A stretch of 62,561 nucleotides of DNA, taken from the NCBI RefSeq assembly GCF_030145815.1, contig NZ_JAIXHL010000011.1:1-62561 (forward strand), read 5' to 3'. The DNA is from Sphingomonas sp. (GTDB lineage Bacteria; Pseudomonadota; Alphaproteobacteria; Sphingomonadales; Sphingomonadaceae). The notes beneath the pieces were generated by a model. That model did not search any database. It worked only from the letters and a program-made list of their open reading frames with translations, and was not told where the DNA came from. The number at the start of each line of letters is the position of its first letter. Position 1 is the stretch's first letter. Of this stretch, positions 9,041-17,697 are shown in pieces. The position numbers and the translations under genes were made by a program.

Positions 9041-10164
9041 TCGACATCCTCCACCTCGACCGTCTCGCCGGTCACGCGCTGTGATAGCGCAGCTGCCATG
9101 AACGGGTCGAGAGCCCCGTCGAGCACATCGGACGGTGCGGTCGATGTCACGCCGGTGCGCAGATCCTTCACCAGCTGATAAGGCTGGAGGACATAGGAAC
9201 GGATCTGGTGACCCCATCCGATTTCGGTCTTAGCCGAATAGGTGCCGAGCGCCGCCGCCTCCCGCTTGGCCAGTTCGGCTTCGTAGAGGCGCGCCTTCAG
9301 CATCCCCATCGCGGTCGCCCGGTTCTTGTGCTGCGACCGGTCCTGCTGGCTGGCGACGATGATGCCCGACGGCACGTGCGTGATGCGGACCGCCGAATCG
9401 GTGGTGTTGACGTGCTGCCCGCCCGCGCCCGAGGCGCGATAGGTGTCGATCTTGAGGTCGCTTTCGTTGATCTCGATATCGATCGAATCGTCGATCACCG
9501 GATAGACCCAGACCGACGAGAAGCTGGTGTGCCGCCGCGCCGAGCTGTCATAGGGCGAGATACGGACGAGGCGGTGCACGCCGCTTTCGGTCTTGGCATA
9601 GCCATAGGCATTCTCGCCCTTGACCAGCAGCGTCGCGGACTTGATGCCGGCCTGCTCGCCGGCGTGATAGTCCATCAGCTCGACCTTGAAGCCATGACGC
9701 TCGGCCCAGCGGGTGTACATGCGCTGCAGCATTTCGGCCCAGTCCTGGCTCTCGGTCCCGCCAGCGCCCGAATGGACCTCAATATAGGTGTCGTTGGCGT
9801 CGGCCTCACCCGACAGCAGCGCCTTCACCTTGTCCTCCTCGGCGCGCGCGGCGAGTGCGGCGAGCGCCTGCGTGCCCTCGCTCGCCATGTCCTCGTCGCC
9901 CTCGGCCTCGGCCATCTCGATCAGCTCGCTGGTTTCAGCCAGTTCGCGCTCGATCGCGCGGGTCGCGGTGATCGATTCGTCCAAGCGACGGCGTTCGCGC
10001 ATCACCTCCTGTGCCTCGCGGGGCTTGTCCCACAGGGTCGGGTCCTCGACGCGCGCATTCAGCTCGTCGAGCCGGCGCAGCGCCTTGTCCCAGTCGATGA
10101 AGCGGCGCAGCAATGCGAGCGCGGCGTTGATCTTGTCGGCATATGCCTGCGCTTCGGCGCGCAT
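9037..10164 (-). CDS. prfB: Peptide chain release factor 2
   Basis: Terminates translation at UGA and UAA. 375 residues from the ATG at 10164 (MRAEAQAYADKI); codons upstream lie in a palindromic repeat. The GGQ motif that triggers hydrolysis is in RASGAGGQHVN. The stop-recognition tripeptide region reads RISPYDS, i.e. SPY where E. coli has SPF. The frame is continuous, with no in-frame UGA and programmed frameshift near codon 25 as in E. coli. The following methyltransferase overlaps it by 4 bases. Confidence 0.97.
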   Translation of the reverse strand: MRAEAQAYADKINAALALLRRFIDWDKALRRLDELNARVEDPTLWDKPREAQEVMRERRRLDESITATRAIERELAETSELIEMAEAEGDEDMASEGTQALAALAARAEEDKVKALLSGEADANDTYIEVHSGAGGTESQDWAEMLQRMYTRWAERHGFKVELMDYHAGEQAGIKSATLLVKGENAYGYAKTESGVHRLVRISPYDSSARRHTSFSSVWVYPVIDDSIDIEINESDLKIDTYRASGAGGQHVNTTDSAVRITHVPSGIIVASQQDRSQHKNRATAMGMLKARLYEAELAKREAAALGTYSAKTEIGWGHQIRSYVLQPYQLVKDLRTGVTSTAPSDVLDGALDPFMAAALSQRVTGETVEVEDVD

Positions 10165-10188
10165 CGGGAAACCTTTCAAATAACCTTC

Positions 10189-10252
10189 GTTGCCCCGGCA
10201 CAAACCGGGGCCGCCATTCACTCTCGTCGCCCCGGCGCAGGCCGGGGCCGCC
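10189..10252. repeat. Two REP-like palindromic units upstream of prfB
   Basis: Two tandem units with the core gccccggc...gccggggc, at 10191-10214 and 10226-10252. The second is identical over 27 bp to the unit embedded in ileS at 2338-2364 (opposite strand). They lie in the 5' region of prfB. Confidence 0.85.
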
Positions 10253-10319
10253 ACGTCACATCGACCAACGTCCCAACGAATCCCGAGGAAGCGCCTGCCG
10301 CCCGCCGGTTGCCTGACGC

Positions 10320-10388
10320 TGGCGATCCCGGCCTGCGCCGGGATATGGTCCGCGCTGACGCGGCCCAGGGGCCCGCGCCAGCGCGGAC
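10320..10388. repeat. Palindromic units between mrcA and prfB
   Basis: Contains the dyad gatcccggcctgcgccgggat (near 10322-10343) and a second dyad around gtccgcgctgacgcgg...ccagcgcggac (10350-10388). It sits just downstream of the PBP1a stop codon and could serve as a terminator-like structure, but no T-run follows. Confidence 0.7.
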
Positions 10389-12893
10389 CTAGTAGATTCC
10401 ACCCTCGCGTTGCAAGAAGTCGCTGTCGCGCGGTCCGTCCTGCTGCACCGCTTTCTTCTTTACCTCGGCCTTGGGGGCGTCCTCTTCGCGGCGGCTGCGG
10501 CGGCGCGGTTCGCTCTCGGGCTTGAACGCTTCCCAGATTACCGCGCCCTTGGGATCGGTGCCGGGCCAGGCGCCGAAGACCCGCTTGCCGGTGGTGCGGT
10601 CGATGCGGACCATGCGGATGCCGGCCGGCGCGGTGAAGGGCAGGACGTCCTCCTTCTCCAACGCCTTTTGTGCGAACGCCTTGAAAATCGGCGCGGCGAT
10701 CGTGCCGCCTTGCGCATAGCCGCCCAGATTCACTGGCGTGTCATAGCCCATGTACAGGCCGGCGATCATCTGCGGCGTGCCACCGATGAACCACACGTCG
10801 CGCGGACCGGACGAGGTGCCGGTCTTGCCCATGATCGGGCGGTTGAGGTCGCGCAAGACCGTGGCGGTGCCGCGCTGAATCACGCCTTCGGTAATGTGCA
10901 CCATTTGATACGCGCTCATCGCGTCGAGCACCTGGCGCGCGCGATTGACCGGGCGCGGCATCGGCTTGCCATCCCAATCGGGCATATTGCAGCGGTCACA
11001 CGGGCGCCAGTTTTCCGGCCACACCACCTTGCCATGGCGGTTCTGCACGAAATCGATCAGCGTCGGATTGAGCGCGCGGCCATGGTTGACCAGGATCGAA
11101 TAGGCGTTGACCATCCGCGTCACTGTCGTCTCACCTGCGCCGAGCGCATAGGAGAGATAGGGCGGATATTTCTGCTGGCTGACGCCCATGCGCTGCATCA
11201 GGTCAACGACCTTGTCCATGCCGGTCTGGTTCGCCGCCTGCACGGTCATCAGGTTGCGCGATTGTTCGATGCCCCAGCGCATCGTCTTCGGCCCCGCACC
11301 CCGCGTATTGCCGAAGTTGCGGAAGCATTTCTCGCCCAGCGCCGCGCCCTGCCACACGCAGAACGGGCCATCGACGATGATCGACGCCGGGGTCATCCCG
11401 TTTTCGAGCGCGGCGGCATAGACGATCGGCTTGATCGTGGACCCCGGCTGGCGCTGCGCCTGGGTCGCGCGGTTGAACGCCTGCACTGTCGCGTCGAAGC
11501 CGCCCTGCATCGCCAGGATGCGGCCGCTGCGCGGGTCCTGCACCACCATGCCACCCGAAATCTTGGGCACCGATCGCAGGCCGAACACGCCGCCCTCGGG
11601 CGCGACCGCGATCACATCGCCGGGCTTGAGCGCCGCAAAAGCGGTGCCGCCCTTGCCCCGCACCGGCATTTGCGCACCACCGCGCGGCAGCACGCCGGTG
11701 CGGCCATCACCAAAGCCGATCTGCGCGCTGCCCGCCGTCTTGGAAATGACGATCGCCGCGCGCCAATCCTCATAATCGAGGTCGATATTCTCGTTGAGCA
11801 AGGCGCTGCGCCAGCCATCGCCCTCGAACGGCTTTTCGCGCATCGGCCCGGACCAGCCGCGCCCGCGATCATAGCGGAGCAGACCGTCACGCAGCGCCTT
11901 TTGCGCGGCCTTTTGCAGTTCGGGATCGAACGACGTGCGGACCCACAGGCCGCCGGCATAGACGCTGTACGGGCCGTCGGTTTCCTCGTCGCCGAACTTG
12001 TCGATCAGCTGGCGGCGCACTTCCTCGATGAAATAGCCGCCGAGCGGGTCGGTCTTGGGCGTCTTGCGCGGCACCGCACCCAGCGGCGCGCTGACTGCGG
12101 CATCATGCTGCGCCTGATCGATATAGCCATTTTCGCGCATCTGCCCGAGCACCCAGTTGCGCCGCTCGATCGCGCGCTTCTCGTGCCGCTCGGGCATGTA
12201 ATTGCTCGGGCCCTTGGGCAGGATCGCGAGATAGGCGAATTGCGGAATCGTCAGCTCGCGCACGCTCTTGTCGAAATAGGCGTTTGCCGCGGCCTCGACC
12301 CCGAACGCGTTTCGCCCCAGCGCGATCTGGTTGAGGTAGAGTTCGAGGATCTGCTCTTTCGACAGCGAATTTTCGATGCGGAAGGCGAGGATCGCCTCGC
12401 GCGCCTTGCGGACATAGCTGACCTCGTTGGTCAGCAGCAGGTTCTTCGCCACCTGTTGCGTGATGGTGGACGTGCCGCGCGGCGTCTCACCGCTGGTCAG
12501 CCCCTGCCACGCCGCGCGGACCAGGCCCGGATAATCGACGCCGCTATGCTGGAAAAAGGTCTTGTCCTCGGCGGAGAGGAAGGCGCCGACCAGCAGCTTG
12601 GGATATTCCTCGTACGACAGCTCGACCCGGCGATCGCGGGCGTAGCTGCGCAGCGGGGTGCCGTCACCGGCGCGGATATTGGTCGGCAGCGGCGGCTCGT
12701 AGCTGCGGAGCTTGTCGACTGACGGGAGGTCGCGCAGGAACAGCGCCCACAACACGATCGTCCCGACGCCCGCGAGCAGCGCCAGCCACGCGAGCAGCTT
12801 GAACCACCAGGTGCGGCGGATCGCCGCAAAGCGGTCGCCAGCATCCTCACGCGTGAATTTCAGCACGAAATTGGGTTGGGTGTCGTCCGCCAT
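10389..12893 (-). CDS. mrcA: Class A penicillin-binding protein 1A
   Basis: Bifunctional peptidoglycan synthase of the inner membrane. 834 residues: a short cytoplasmic N-terminus, a TM segment at about 30-52, a glycosyltransferase GT51 domain (SAEDKTFFQHSGVDYPG, then RGTSTITQQVAKNLLLTNE, then IENSLSKEQILELYLNQ), and a transpeptidase domain with the serine motif GSTIKP, SRN and KTGTSS. The C-terminus ends in a basic/acidic Arg-Glu-rich tail. An OB-like linker is expected between the two domains, as in PBP1A of Gram-negatives. It follows the amidase gene in the same direction, and both act on peptidoglycan. Confidence 0.95.
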   Translation of the reverse strand: MADDTQPNFVLKFTREDAGDRFAAIRRTWWFKLLAWLALLAGVGTIVLWALFLRDLPSVDKLRSYEPPLPTNIRAGDGTPLRSYARDRRVELSYEEYPKLLVGAFLSAEDKTFFQHSGVDYPGLVRAAWQGLTSGETPRGTSTITQQVAKNLLLTNEVSYVRKAREAILAFRIENSLSKEQILELYLNQIALGRNAFGVEAAANAYFDKSVRELTIPQFAYLAILPKGPSNYMPERHEKRAIERRNWVLGQMRENGYIDQAQHDAAVSAPLGAVPRKTPKTDPLGGYFIEEVRRQLIDKFGDEETDGPYSVYAGGLWVRTSFDPELQKAAQKALRDGLLRYDRGRGWSGPMREKPFEGDGWRSALLNENIDLDYEDWRAAIVISKTAGSAQIGFGDGRTGVLPRGGAQMPVRGKGGTAFAALKPGDVIAVAPEGGVFGLRSVPKISGGMVVQDPRSGRILAMQGGFDATVQAFNRATQAQRQPGSTIKPIVYAAALENGMTPASIIVDGPFCVWQGAALGEKCFRNFGNTRGAGPKTMRWGIEQSRNLMTVQAANQTGMDKVVDLMQRMGVSQQKYPPYLSYALGAGETTVTRMVNAYSILVNHGRALNPTLIDFVQNRHGKVVWPENWRPCDRCNMPDWDGKPMPRPVNRARQVLDAMSAYQMVHITEGVIQRGTATVLRDLNRPIMGKTGTSSGPRDVWFIGGTPQMIAGLYMGYDTPVNLGGYAQGGTIAAPIFKAFAQKALEKEDVLPFTAPAGIRMVRIDRTTGKRVFGAWPGTDPKGAVIWEAFKPESEPRRRSRREEDAPKAEVKKKAVQQDGPRDSDFLQREGGIY

Positions 12894-12980
12894 CGGGCGC
12901 GGGGTTTAGCAGGAAAGCGCCGCCTTGCCAGCGGGGGATGCGACGGGGTGAGGGGAGGGGGATTGGGACTGCCCGCGTCA

Positions 12981-13143
12981 TTCCTCCCCTGAGCTTGCTC
13001 AGGGGAGGGGGACCGCCCGCGCAGCGGGTGGTGGAGGGGCGGCCGCGCAGACGGCCGTGAACAGCTCGGCAAAATTCCGCCCTCTGCGAGGCGGCCTCTT
13101 CGTCAGCTTCGCTTCCACCTCCCCTGCGCGGCAGGGGAGGAAT
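12981..13143. repeat. Composite palindromic intergenic repeat
   Basis: Bounded by ttcctcccctgagc at 12981 and gcggcaggggaggaa at 13143. Inner dyads include ctcccctgagcttgctcagg and gtcagcttcgcttcc. Same class as the element at 5034-5165. It fills most of the gap between the amidase and the PBP gene. Confidence 0.85.
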
Positions 13144-13154
13144 GCAAGGGCCTC

Positions 13155-14405
13155 CTACCGCGCGGCCATCCGCGTCGCGAAATGGATCGCCACCGCGCGA
13201 TCAACGCTCTGTGCCACGCGCTTGCGGCCTTCGGCAGTGTTGAGCAGCGCGACGTCGTTCGGGTTGGAGATATAGCCCGCCTCGAACAGGATCGAGGGCA
13301 TGTCGGGCGCCTTGAGCACCAGCAGCGACGCCATGCGGTGCGGGCTGTCCTTGACCGGGATCAAGCCTTGCGCCTCCCGACCCAGCAGCCGGGCGAACTT
13401 GGCCGATGCGTTCATCGTCTCGCGCTGGGTCAGGTCGATCAGGATCGATGAGACGTCGCGATTCGTGCCCGCCAGATCGATTCCGGCCAGGATGTCGGAT
13501 TTGTTCTCGCGCGCCGCCAGCCGTGCTGCCTCCTTGTCGGACGCCACTTCGGACAGCGTGTAGACCGTCGCCCCGCTTGCCCCGGGATGCATCGCCGCGT
13601 CGCAATGGACCGAGATGAACAGCGCCGCGCCCAGCGCACGGGCGACCTCGAACCGGTCGCGATGGACCAGATAGCGGTCATCCTCCCGCGTCAGCGCGAC
13701 GCGCACCCGGCCCGACGCGACCAGTTCGTCGCGGATCGCCTTGGCAATCTTGAGCGCCAGCTCCTTTTCCTGAATGCCGTCGGCGGAAATCGCGCCGGGG
13801 TCATGCCCGCCATGGCCGGGGTCGATCACCACCAGCGGGCGATCATCGTCGGCGCCATAGATGCGCGGCATGGCAAACGGCATCGGCTTGGGTGGTACCG
13901 GCACCGACACGCTGTAGCTGTGCCGGGATGATGCCCGCACGAAGCTGAACGGTGGCAGGAAGCTCAGCCGGCCTTCGGCAGCGGCGCGGGCGAAGCGCGC
14001 CTCGTCCACCGTGCGCAGTTCCAGCGTCAGCGTCGACCCGTCGGCGCCGAACTTGCCATCGGTGACGATTGCCGGGCGCGCCAGATCGAACACGACGCGC
14101 GCGCCATCGCCCTGCGCGGCCTGTCGCACTGAAGCGACCGGTCCACGTGTCTGCTCGGGCGCAGCACCGGGGCGCGCACCCATCAGGTCCAGCGCGATCC
14201 GGTTCGGACCTGCCAGAACGAAGCTGCTGGCACCGGCGACGCGTTCGTCAAACCGGATGACGATCCGGTTCGACTGCACGTCGATGGCACGTATGGTTCC
14301 TGCCCAACTCGGCGCGCCGTTTAAAAACCCGGCGAGGAGGGCAAGGAAAAAAGACACCCGGGCGATATGCCGCGCCGGGCTGGGGGGGGTCCAGCCCAAA
14401 AGCAT
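13155..14405 (-). CDS. N-acetylmuramoyl-L-alanine amidase with AMIN domain
   Basis: Periplasmic zinc amidase that cuts the bond between MurNAc and the stem peptide. 416 residues: signal peptide (residues about 1-35, ending near SWAG), an AMIN domain at about 36-130 that normally targets the septum, a linker, then an Amidase_3 domain with VVIDPGHGGHDPGA (zinc His), KELALKIAKAI (zinc Glu), FISVHCDA (zinc His) and ILFEAGYISN (catalytic Glu). This is the AmiC/AmiB layout. It lies upstream of the PBP1A gene in the same direction and is divergent from rne. Confidence 0.93.
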   Translation of the reverse strand: MLLGWTPPSPARHIARVSFFLALLAGFLNGAPSWAGTIRAIDVQSNRIVIRFDERVAGASSFVLAGPNRIALDLMGARPGAAPEQTRGPVASVRQAAQGDGARVVFDLARPAIVTDGKFGADGSTLTLELRTVDEARFARAAAEGRLSFLPPFSFVRASSRHSYSVSVPVPPKPMPFAMPRIYGADDDRPLVVIDPGHGGHDPGAISADGIQEKELALKIAKAIRDELVASGRVRVALTREDDRYLVHRDRFEVARALGAALFISVHCDAAMHPGASGATVYTLSEVASDKEAARLAARENKSDILAGIDLAGTNRDVSSILIDLTQRETMNASAKFARLLGREAQGLIPVKDSPHRMASLLVLKAPDMPSILFEAGYISNPNDVALLNTAEGRKRVAQSVDRAVAIHFATRMAAR

Positions 14406-14877
14406 GCACTCATACTCACAAAATATATTCTCCCTGACGCGACCGGAATAATCACCCGGACCTTCCGGCGCGGTGAAGCCTTGCGGTTAACCCGGCATTC
14501 GGCATCTTTTTGCCGGCAAGCGGCAAAGGCTTGCCGGGAGCGGAGCGTTGTTTTTGCATCGCACGCGAAATGTTGCCGCGCGGCCACACCGATGCTAGGC
14601 ATCGTGTCGACCGATCCCGATTTGGGTTATTCGGTATCCATCGCCGGGCGCATTTGGCCCGGTAATTCAGGTTGACGCTGCATGAGGCAATTTCCGTCCA
14701 TCCCGCATCGCACCGCTCAGGCGGTCGCGCGCGAGGCGGCGGAGGCGGGCACCCACGGGTCCGGCCGTGCCAATGCAGCAGAGGCATCACCAAACCCCTG
14801 CGCCCCCAATTTGATGGGGCGCAATCTTGTTCGCGCGCCGCGGCTGACACCCGCCTGGCGCGCCCGGAGACCAACTA
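14406..14877 (+). promoter_or_regulatory. Divergent amidase/rne region and long rne leader
   Basis: 472 bases without a gene, between the amidase start and the rne start. It should contain both promoters. A perfect 8-bp stem (ccggcaag at 14513-14520 with cttgccgg at 14530-14537, 9-nt loop) and further GC-rich dyads lie in it. In E. coli, RNase E autoregulates through its long leader; a similar role here is only inference. I could not assign a promoter with confidence. Confidence 0.4.
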
Positions 14878-17571
14878 ATGACCATGCGTATGCTGATCGA
14901 CGCACGCCACCGGGAAGAGACCCGCGTGGCCGTCGTCAAAGGAAATCGAATCGAGGAGTTTGATTTCGAGAGTGCCGAGCGCAAGCAGCTCAAGGGGAAT
15001 ATCTATCTTGCCAAGGTGACCCGCGTCGAACCGTCGCTGCAGGCGGCGTTCGTCGAATATGGCGGCAATCGCCACGGCTTCCTGGCGTTCAGCGAAATCC
15101 ACCCCGATTATTATCAGATCCCCAAGGAAGACCGCGAAGCACTGCTGCGCGAAGAGGCCGAGCATGCCGCCGAGGAAGCCGCGCTGCGCGAGGCGGACGA
15201 TAGCGACGATCACGACCATGACGACGAGGATGGCGACGTCGAAGTGGTCGAGCGTCCCTCCGACGAAGACGAAGAGGGTGGCGAGACTGCCGAGGGCGAA
15301 GGCGAGGGCGATAATGGCAAGGGCCGTCGCCGCCGTGGTCGCAAGGGCAGTGACGATCAGGTCGAGGCGCTGCGCCAGCGCCGCATGAATCTGCGCCGCC
15401 GCTACAAGATCCAGGACGTGATCCGCCGCCGTCAGGTGCTGCTGGTTCAGGTCGTCAAGGAAGAGCGCGGCAACAAGGGTGCGGCGCTGACCACCTATCT
15501 GTCGCTCGCCGGCCGTTACTGCGTGCTGATGCCCAACACCGCGCATGGCGGCGGGATCAGCCGCAAGATTAGCTCCGCCGCCGACCGCAAGCGTCTGAAG
15601 ACGATCATGGCGGACCTCAAGCTGCCGCCGTCGATGGGCTGCATCGTCCGCACTGCCGGGCTCCAGCGCACCAAGACCGAGATCAAGCGCGACTTCGACT
15701 ATCTCGCCCGGCTGTGGGACGAGATCCGCGAGAAGACGCTGCAATCGTCCGCGCCGGCGCTGGTGTATGGCGACAGCGACCTGATGAAGCGTGCGATCCG
15801 CGATATCTATAACAAGGATATCGACGAGGTGATCGTCGAGGGCGATGAAGGCTATCGCCAGGCCAAGGACTTCATGAAGCTCCTGATGCCGAGCCACGCC
15901 AAGAAGGTGAAGCATTACAGTGACGCCGTGCCGCTGTTCCAGCGCGCCGGGGTCGAGGAGCAATTGTCGGCGATGTATCACCCGGTGGTGCAGCTGAAAT
16001 CCGGCGGCTATCTGGTCATCAACCCGACCGAGGCGCTGGTGTCGATCGACATCAACTCGGGCCGTTCGACCCGCGAACATTCGATCGAGCAGACCGCGAC
16101 CGCCACCAACCTTGAGGCCGCGCAGGAAATCGCGCGCCAGCTGCGGCTGCGCGACATGGCCGGCCTCGTCGTCATCGACTTCATCGACATGGATCATTCG
16201 TCCAACGTCCGGAAGGTCGAGAAGGCGATGAAGGAGGCGCTGAAGAACGATCGCGCCCGCATCCAGGTTGGTCGGATCAGCGCGTTCGGTCTGATGGAAA
16301 TGAGCCGCCAGCGCCTGCGCACCGGCGTGCTCGAGGCCTCGACCCGCCAGTGCCCGCATTGCGAAGGCACGGGTCTGGTCCGCACCGCATCGTCGGCGGG
16401 CCTGTCCGCGCTGCGCCTGATCGAGGATGAGGCGGCACGCGGTCGCGGCTCGCACATCACGCTGCGCTGCAGCCAGGAAGCGGCCTTCTACGTCCTCAAC
16501 AACAAGCGCGCCGACATCGCCGAGATCGAGGATCGCTACGGCGTCCGCGTCGAGATCCTGTCGGACGGCGAACTGGAAGGCGCGCGCATGTCGGTCGAGG
16601 CGAGCGGCCCGCCGCCCGCGCACGCGCCGAAGTTCGCAGCCGCGATCCAGGAGATCGAAGAGGACATCGTCGACGAGATCGACGAAGAGGAAGACGAAGA
16701 GGAAGAAGAGGTCGAAGCCCGCGCCCCGCGTGAGCGTCGTGACCGTGGCGAGCGCGCCGAGGGTGACGGCGAGGGCCGCAAGCGCCGTCGCCGCCGTCGC
16801 GGACGCCGCGGCCGTCGCGAGGATGGCGATGCGCCGCATGGTGAGGGTGCCGAGCAGGGAAGCGACGGCGAGGACGCTGACGAAGGCGCTGACACCGACG
16901 CTGATTCGGTCGAGACGGTTGACGCCGGTGCGGATGCTCCGGTCGCCGCAAGCGAAGGCGAGGGCCGCAAGCGCCGCCGTCGCGGTCGTCGCGGCGGTCG
17001 TCGCGGCACCGGCGGTGAGGATACCGGCATCGAGTCCGGCGCCGCCGACGCTGAGGACGCGGCTCCGGTCGAGGCCGAGGTTGTCGATCCGGTGACCGAG
17101 CCGGTGGCCGAGGAAGCCCCGGCCAAGCCGAAGCGCAGCCGTCGCAAAAAGGCGGATGCCGACCCGGTCAGCGAAACGGTCGAGGCGGCCGAGCCAGCTC
17201 CGGTGGACACTGCGGTCGAGGCCCCGGTGGCCGAGGAAGCGCCCGCAAAGCCCAAGCGGACGCGCCGCAAGAAGGGCGAGGAAGCTCCCGCCGCCGAAAC
17301 CGCACCGGTCGAAGCGCCGGTGGCCGAGGAGGCGATCGAGGCTCCCGTCGTAGACGAAGCGCCTGCCAAGCCCAAGCGCAGCCGTCGCAAAAAGGCGGAC
17401 GAAGCTCCGGCTGCGGAAGTGACGCAGGACCTCGCTCCCCCGGCCGCAGATGCCGACTCGGCACCGGCTGAGGCCGTTGAAGCTGCGCCGGTAGAGGCGG
17501 CCGCCGAAAGCGGGGAGAGCGACTCCGCGCCGCGTCGCGGCGGCTGGTGGCAGCGCACCTTCGGGGCCTGA
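14878..17571 (+). CDS. rne: Ribonuclease E
   Basis: Endoribonuclease and scaffold of the RNA degradosome. 897 residues. An S1 domain (about 38-215) is interrupted at about 82-178 by a highly acidic and then basic insertion (Asp/Glu-rich DDHDHDDED, then RRRRGRK), a feature of alphaproteobacterial RNase E. The catalytic DNase I-like domain has VSIDINSGRST near 387-397 and LVVIDFIDMD. The zinc-link RQCPHCEGTG is near 490-500 and supports tetramer assembly. The C-terminal third is low-complexity, with acidic/arginine-rich blocks and four copies of a KPKRSRRKK-type repeat between Ala/Glu/Pro stretches, expected to bind RNA and partners. Confidence 0.95.
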   Translation: MTMRMLIDARHREETRVAVVKGNRIEEFDFESAERKQLKGNIYLAKVTRVEPSLQAAFVEYGGNRHGFLAFSEIHPDYYQIPKEDREALLREEAEHAAEEAALREADDSDDHDHDDEDGDVEVVERPSDEDEEGGETAEGEGEGDNGKGRRRRGRKGSDDQVEALRQRRMNLRRRYKIQDVIRRRQVLLVQVVKEERGNKGAALTTYLSLAGRYCVLMPNTAHGGGISRKISSAADRKRLKTIMADLKLPPSMGCIVRTAGLQRTKTEIKRDFDYLARLWDEIREKTLQSSAPALVYGDSDLMKRAIRDIYNKDIDEVIVEGDEGYRQAKDFMKLLMPSHAKKVKHYSDAVPLFQRAGVEEQLSAMYHPVVQLKSGGYLVINPTEALVSIDINSGRSTREHSIEQTATATNLEAAQEIARQLRLRDMAGLVVIDFIDMDHSSNVRKVEKAMKEALKNDRARIQVGRISAFGLMEMSRQRLRTGVLEASTRQCPHCEGTGLVRTASSAGLSALRLIEDEAARGRGSHITLRCSQEAAFYVLNNKRADIAEIEDRYGVRVEILSDGELEGARMSVEASGPPPAHAPKFAAAIQEIEEDIVDEIDEEEDEEEEEVEARAPRERRDRGERAEGDGEGRKRRRRRRGRRGRREDGDAPHGEGAEQGSDGEDADEGADTDADSVETVDAGADAPVAASEGEGRKRRRRGRRGGRRGTGGEDTGIESGAADAEDAAPVEAEVVDPVTEPVAEEAPAKPKRSRRKKADADPVSETVEAAEPAPVDTAVEAPVAEEAPAKPKRTRRKKGEEAPAAETAPVEAPVAEEAIEAPVVDEAPAKPKRSRRKKADEAPAAEVTQDLAPPAADADSAPAEAVEAAPVEAAAESGESDSAPRRGGWWQRTFGA

Positions 17572-17581
17572 TCGCGAAAAC

Positions 17582-17614
17582 AGGGGCGGGGGCCGATGCT
17601 CCCGCCCCTTTTTT
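17582..17614 (+). terminator. Rho-independent terminator after rne
   Basis: Perfect 8-bp GC stem (ggggcggg at 17583-17590 with cccgcccc at 17601-17608), a 10-nt loop, then six T residues at 17609-17614. It lies 12 bases after the rne stop codon. Confidence 0.92.
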
Positions 17615-17697
17615 CATCGCGGGTTCATGGCGCCCGGGCCAAGCCGCCAAAATGGCGTCCCGTCGTGCCGACGGTTGATCGCGGGGGAAAAACCACC

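Noticed and set aside
9037..10164. Programmed frameshift in prfB
   Set aside because: The frame is continuous from the ATG, with no internal UGA near codon 25.
10410..12722. 770-residue open frame on the plus strand opposite the PBP gene
   Set aside because: Shadow of mrcA in GC-rich codon use; Arg/His/Ala-rich with no domain. The same holds for long antisense frames at 1111-2856, 14875-16839, 23788-25308 and 29714-31624.
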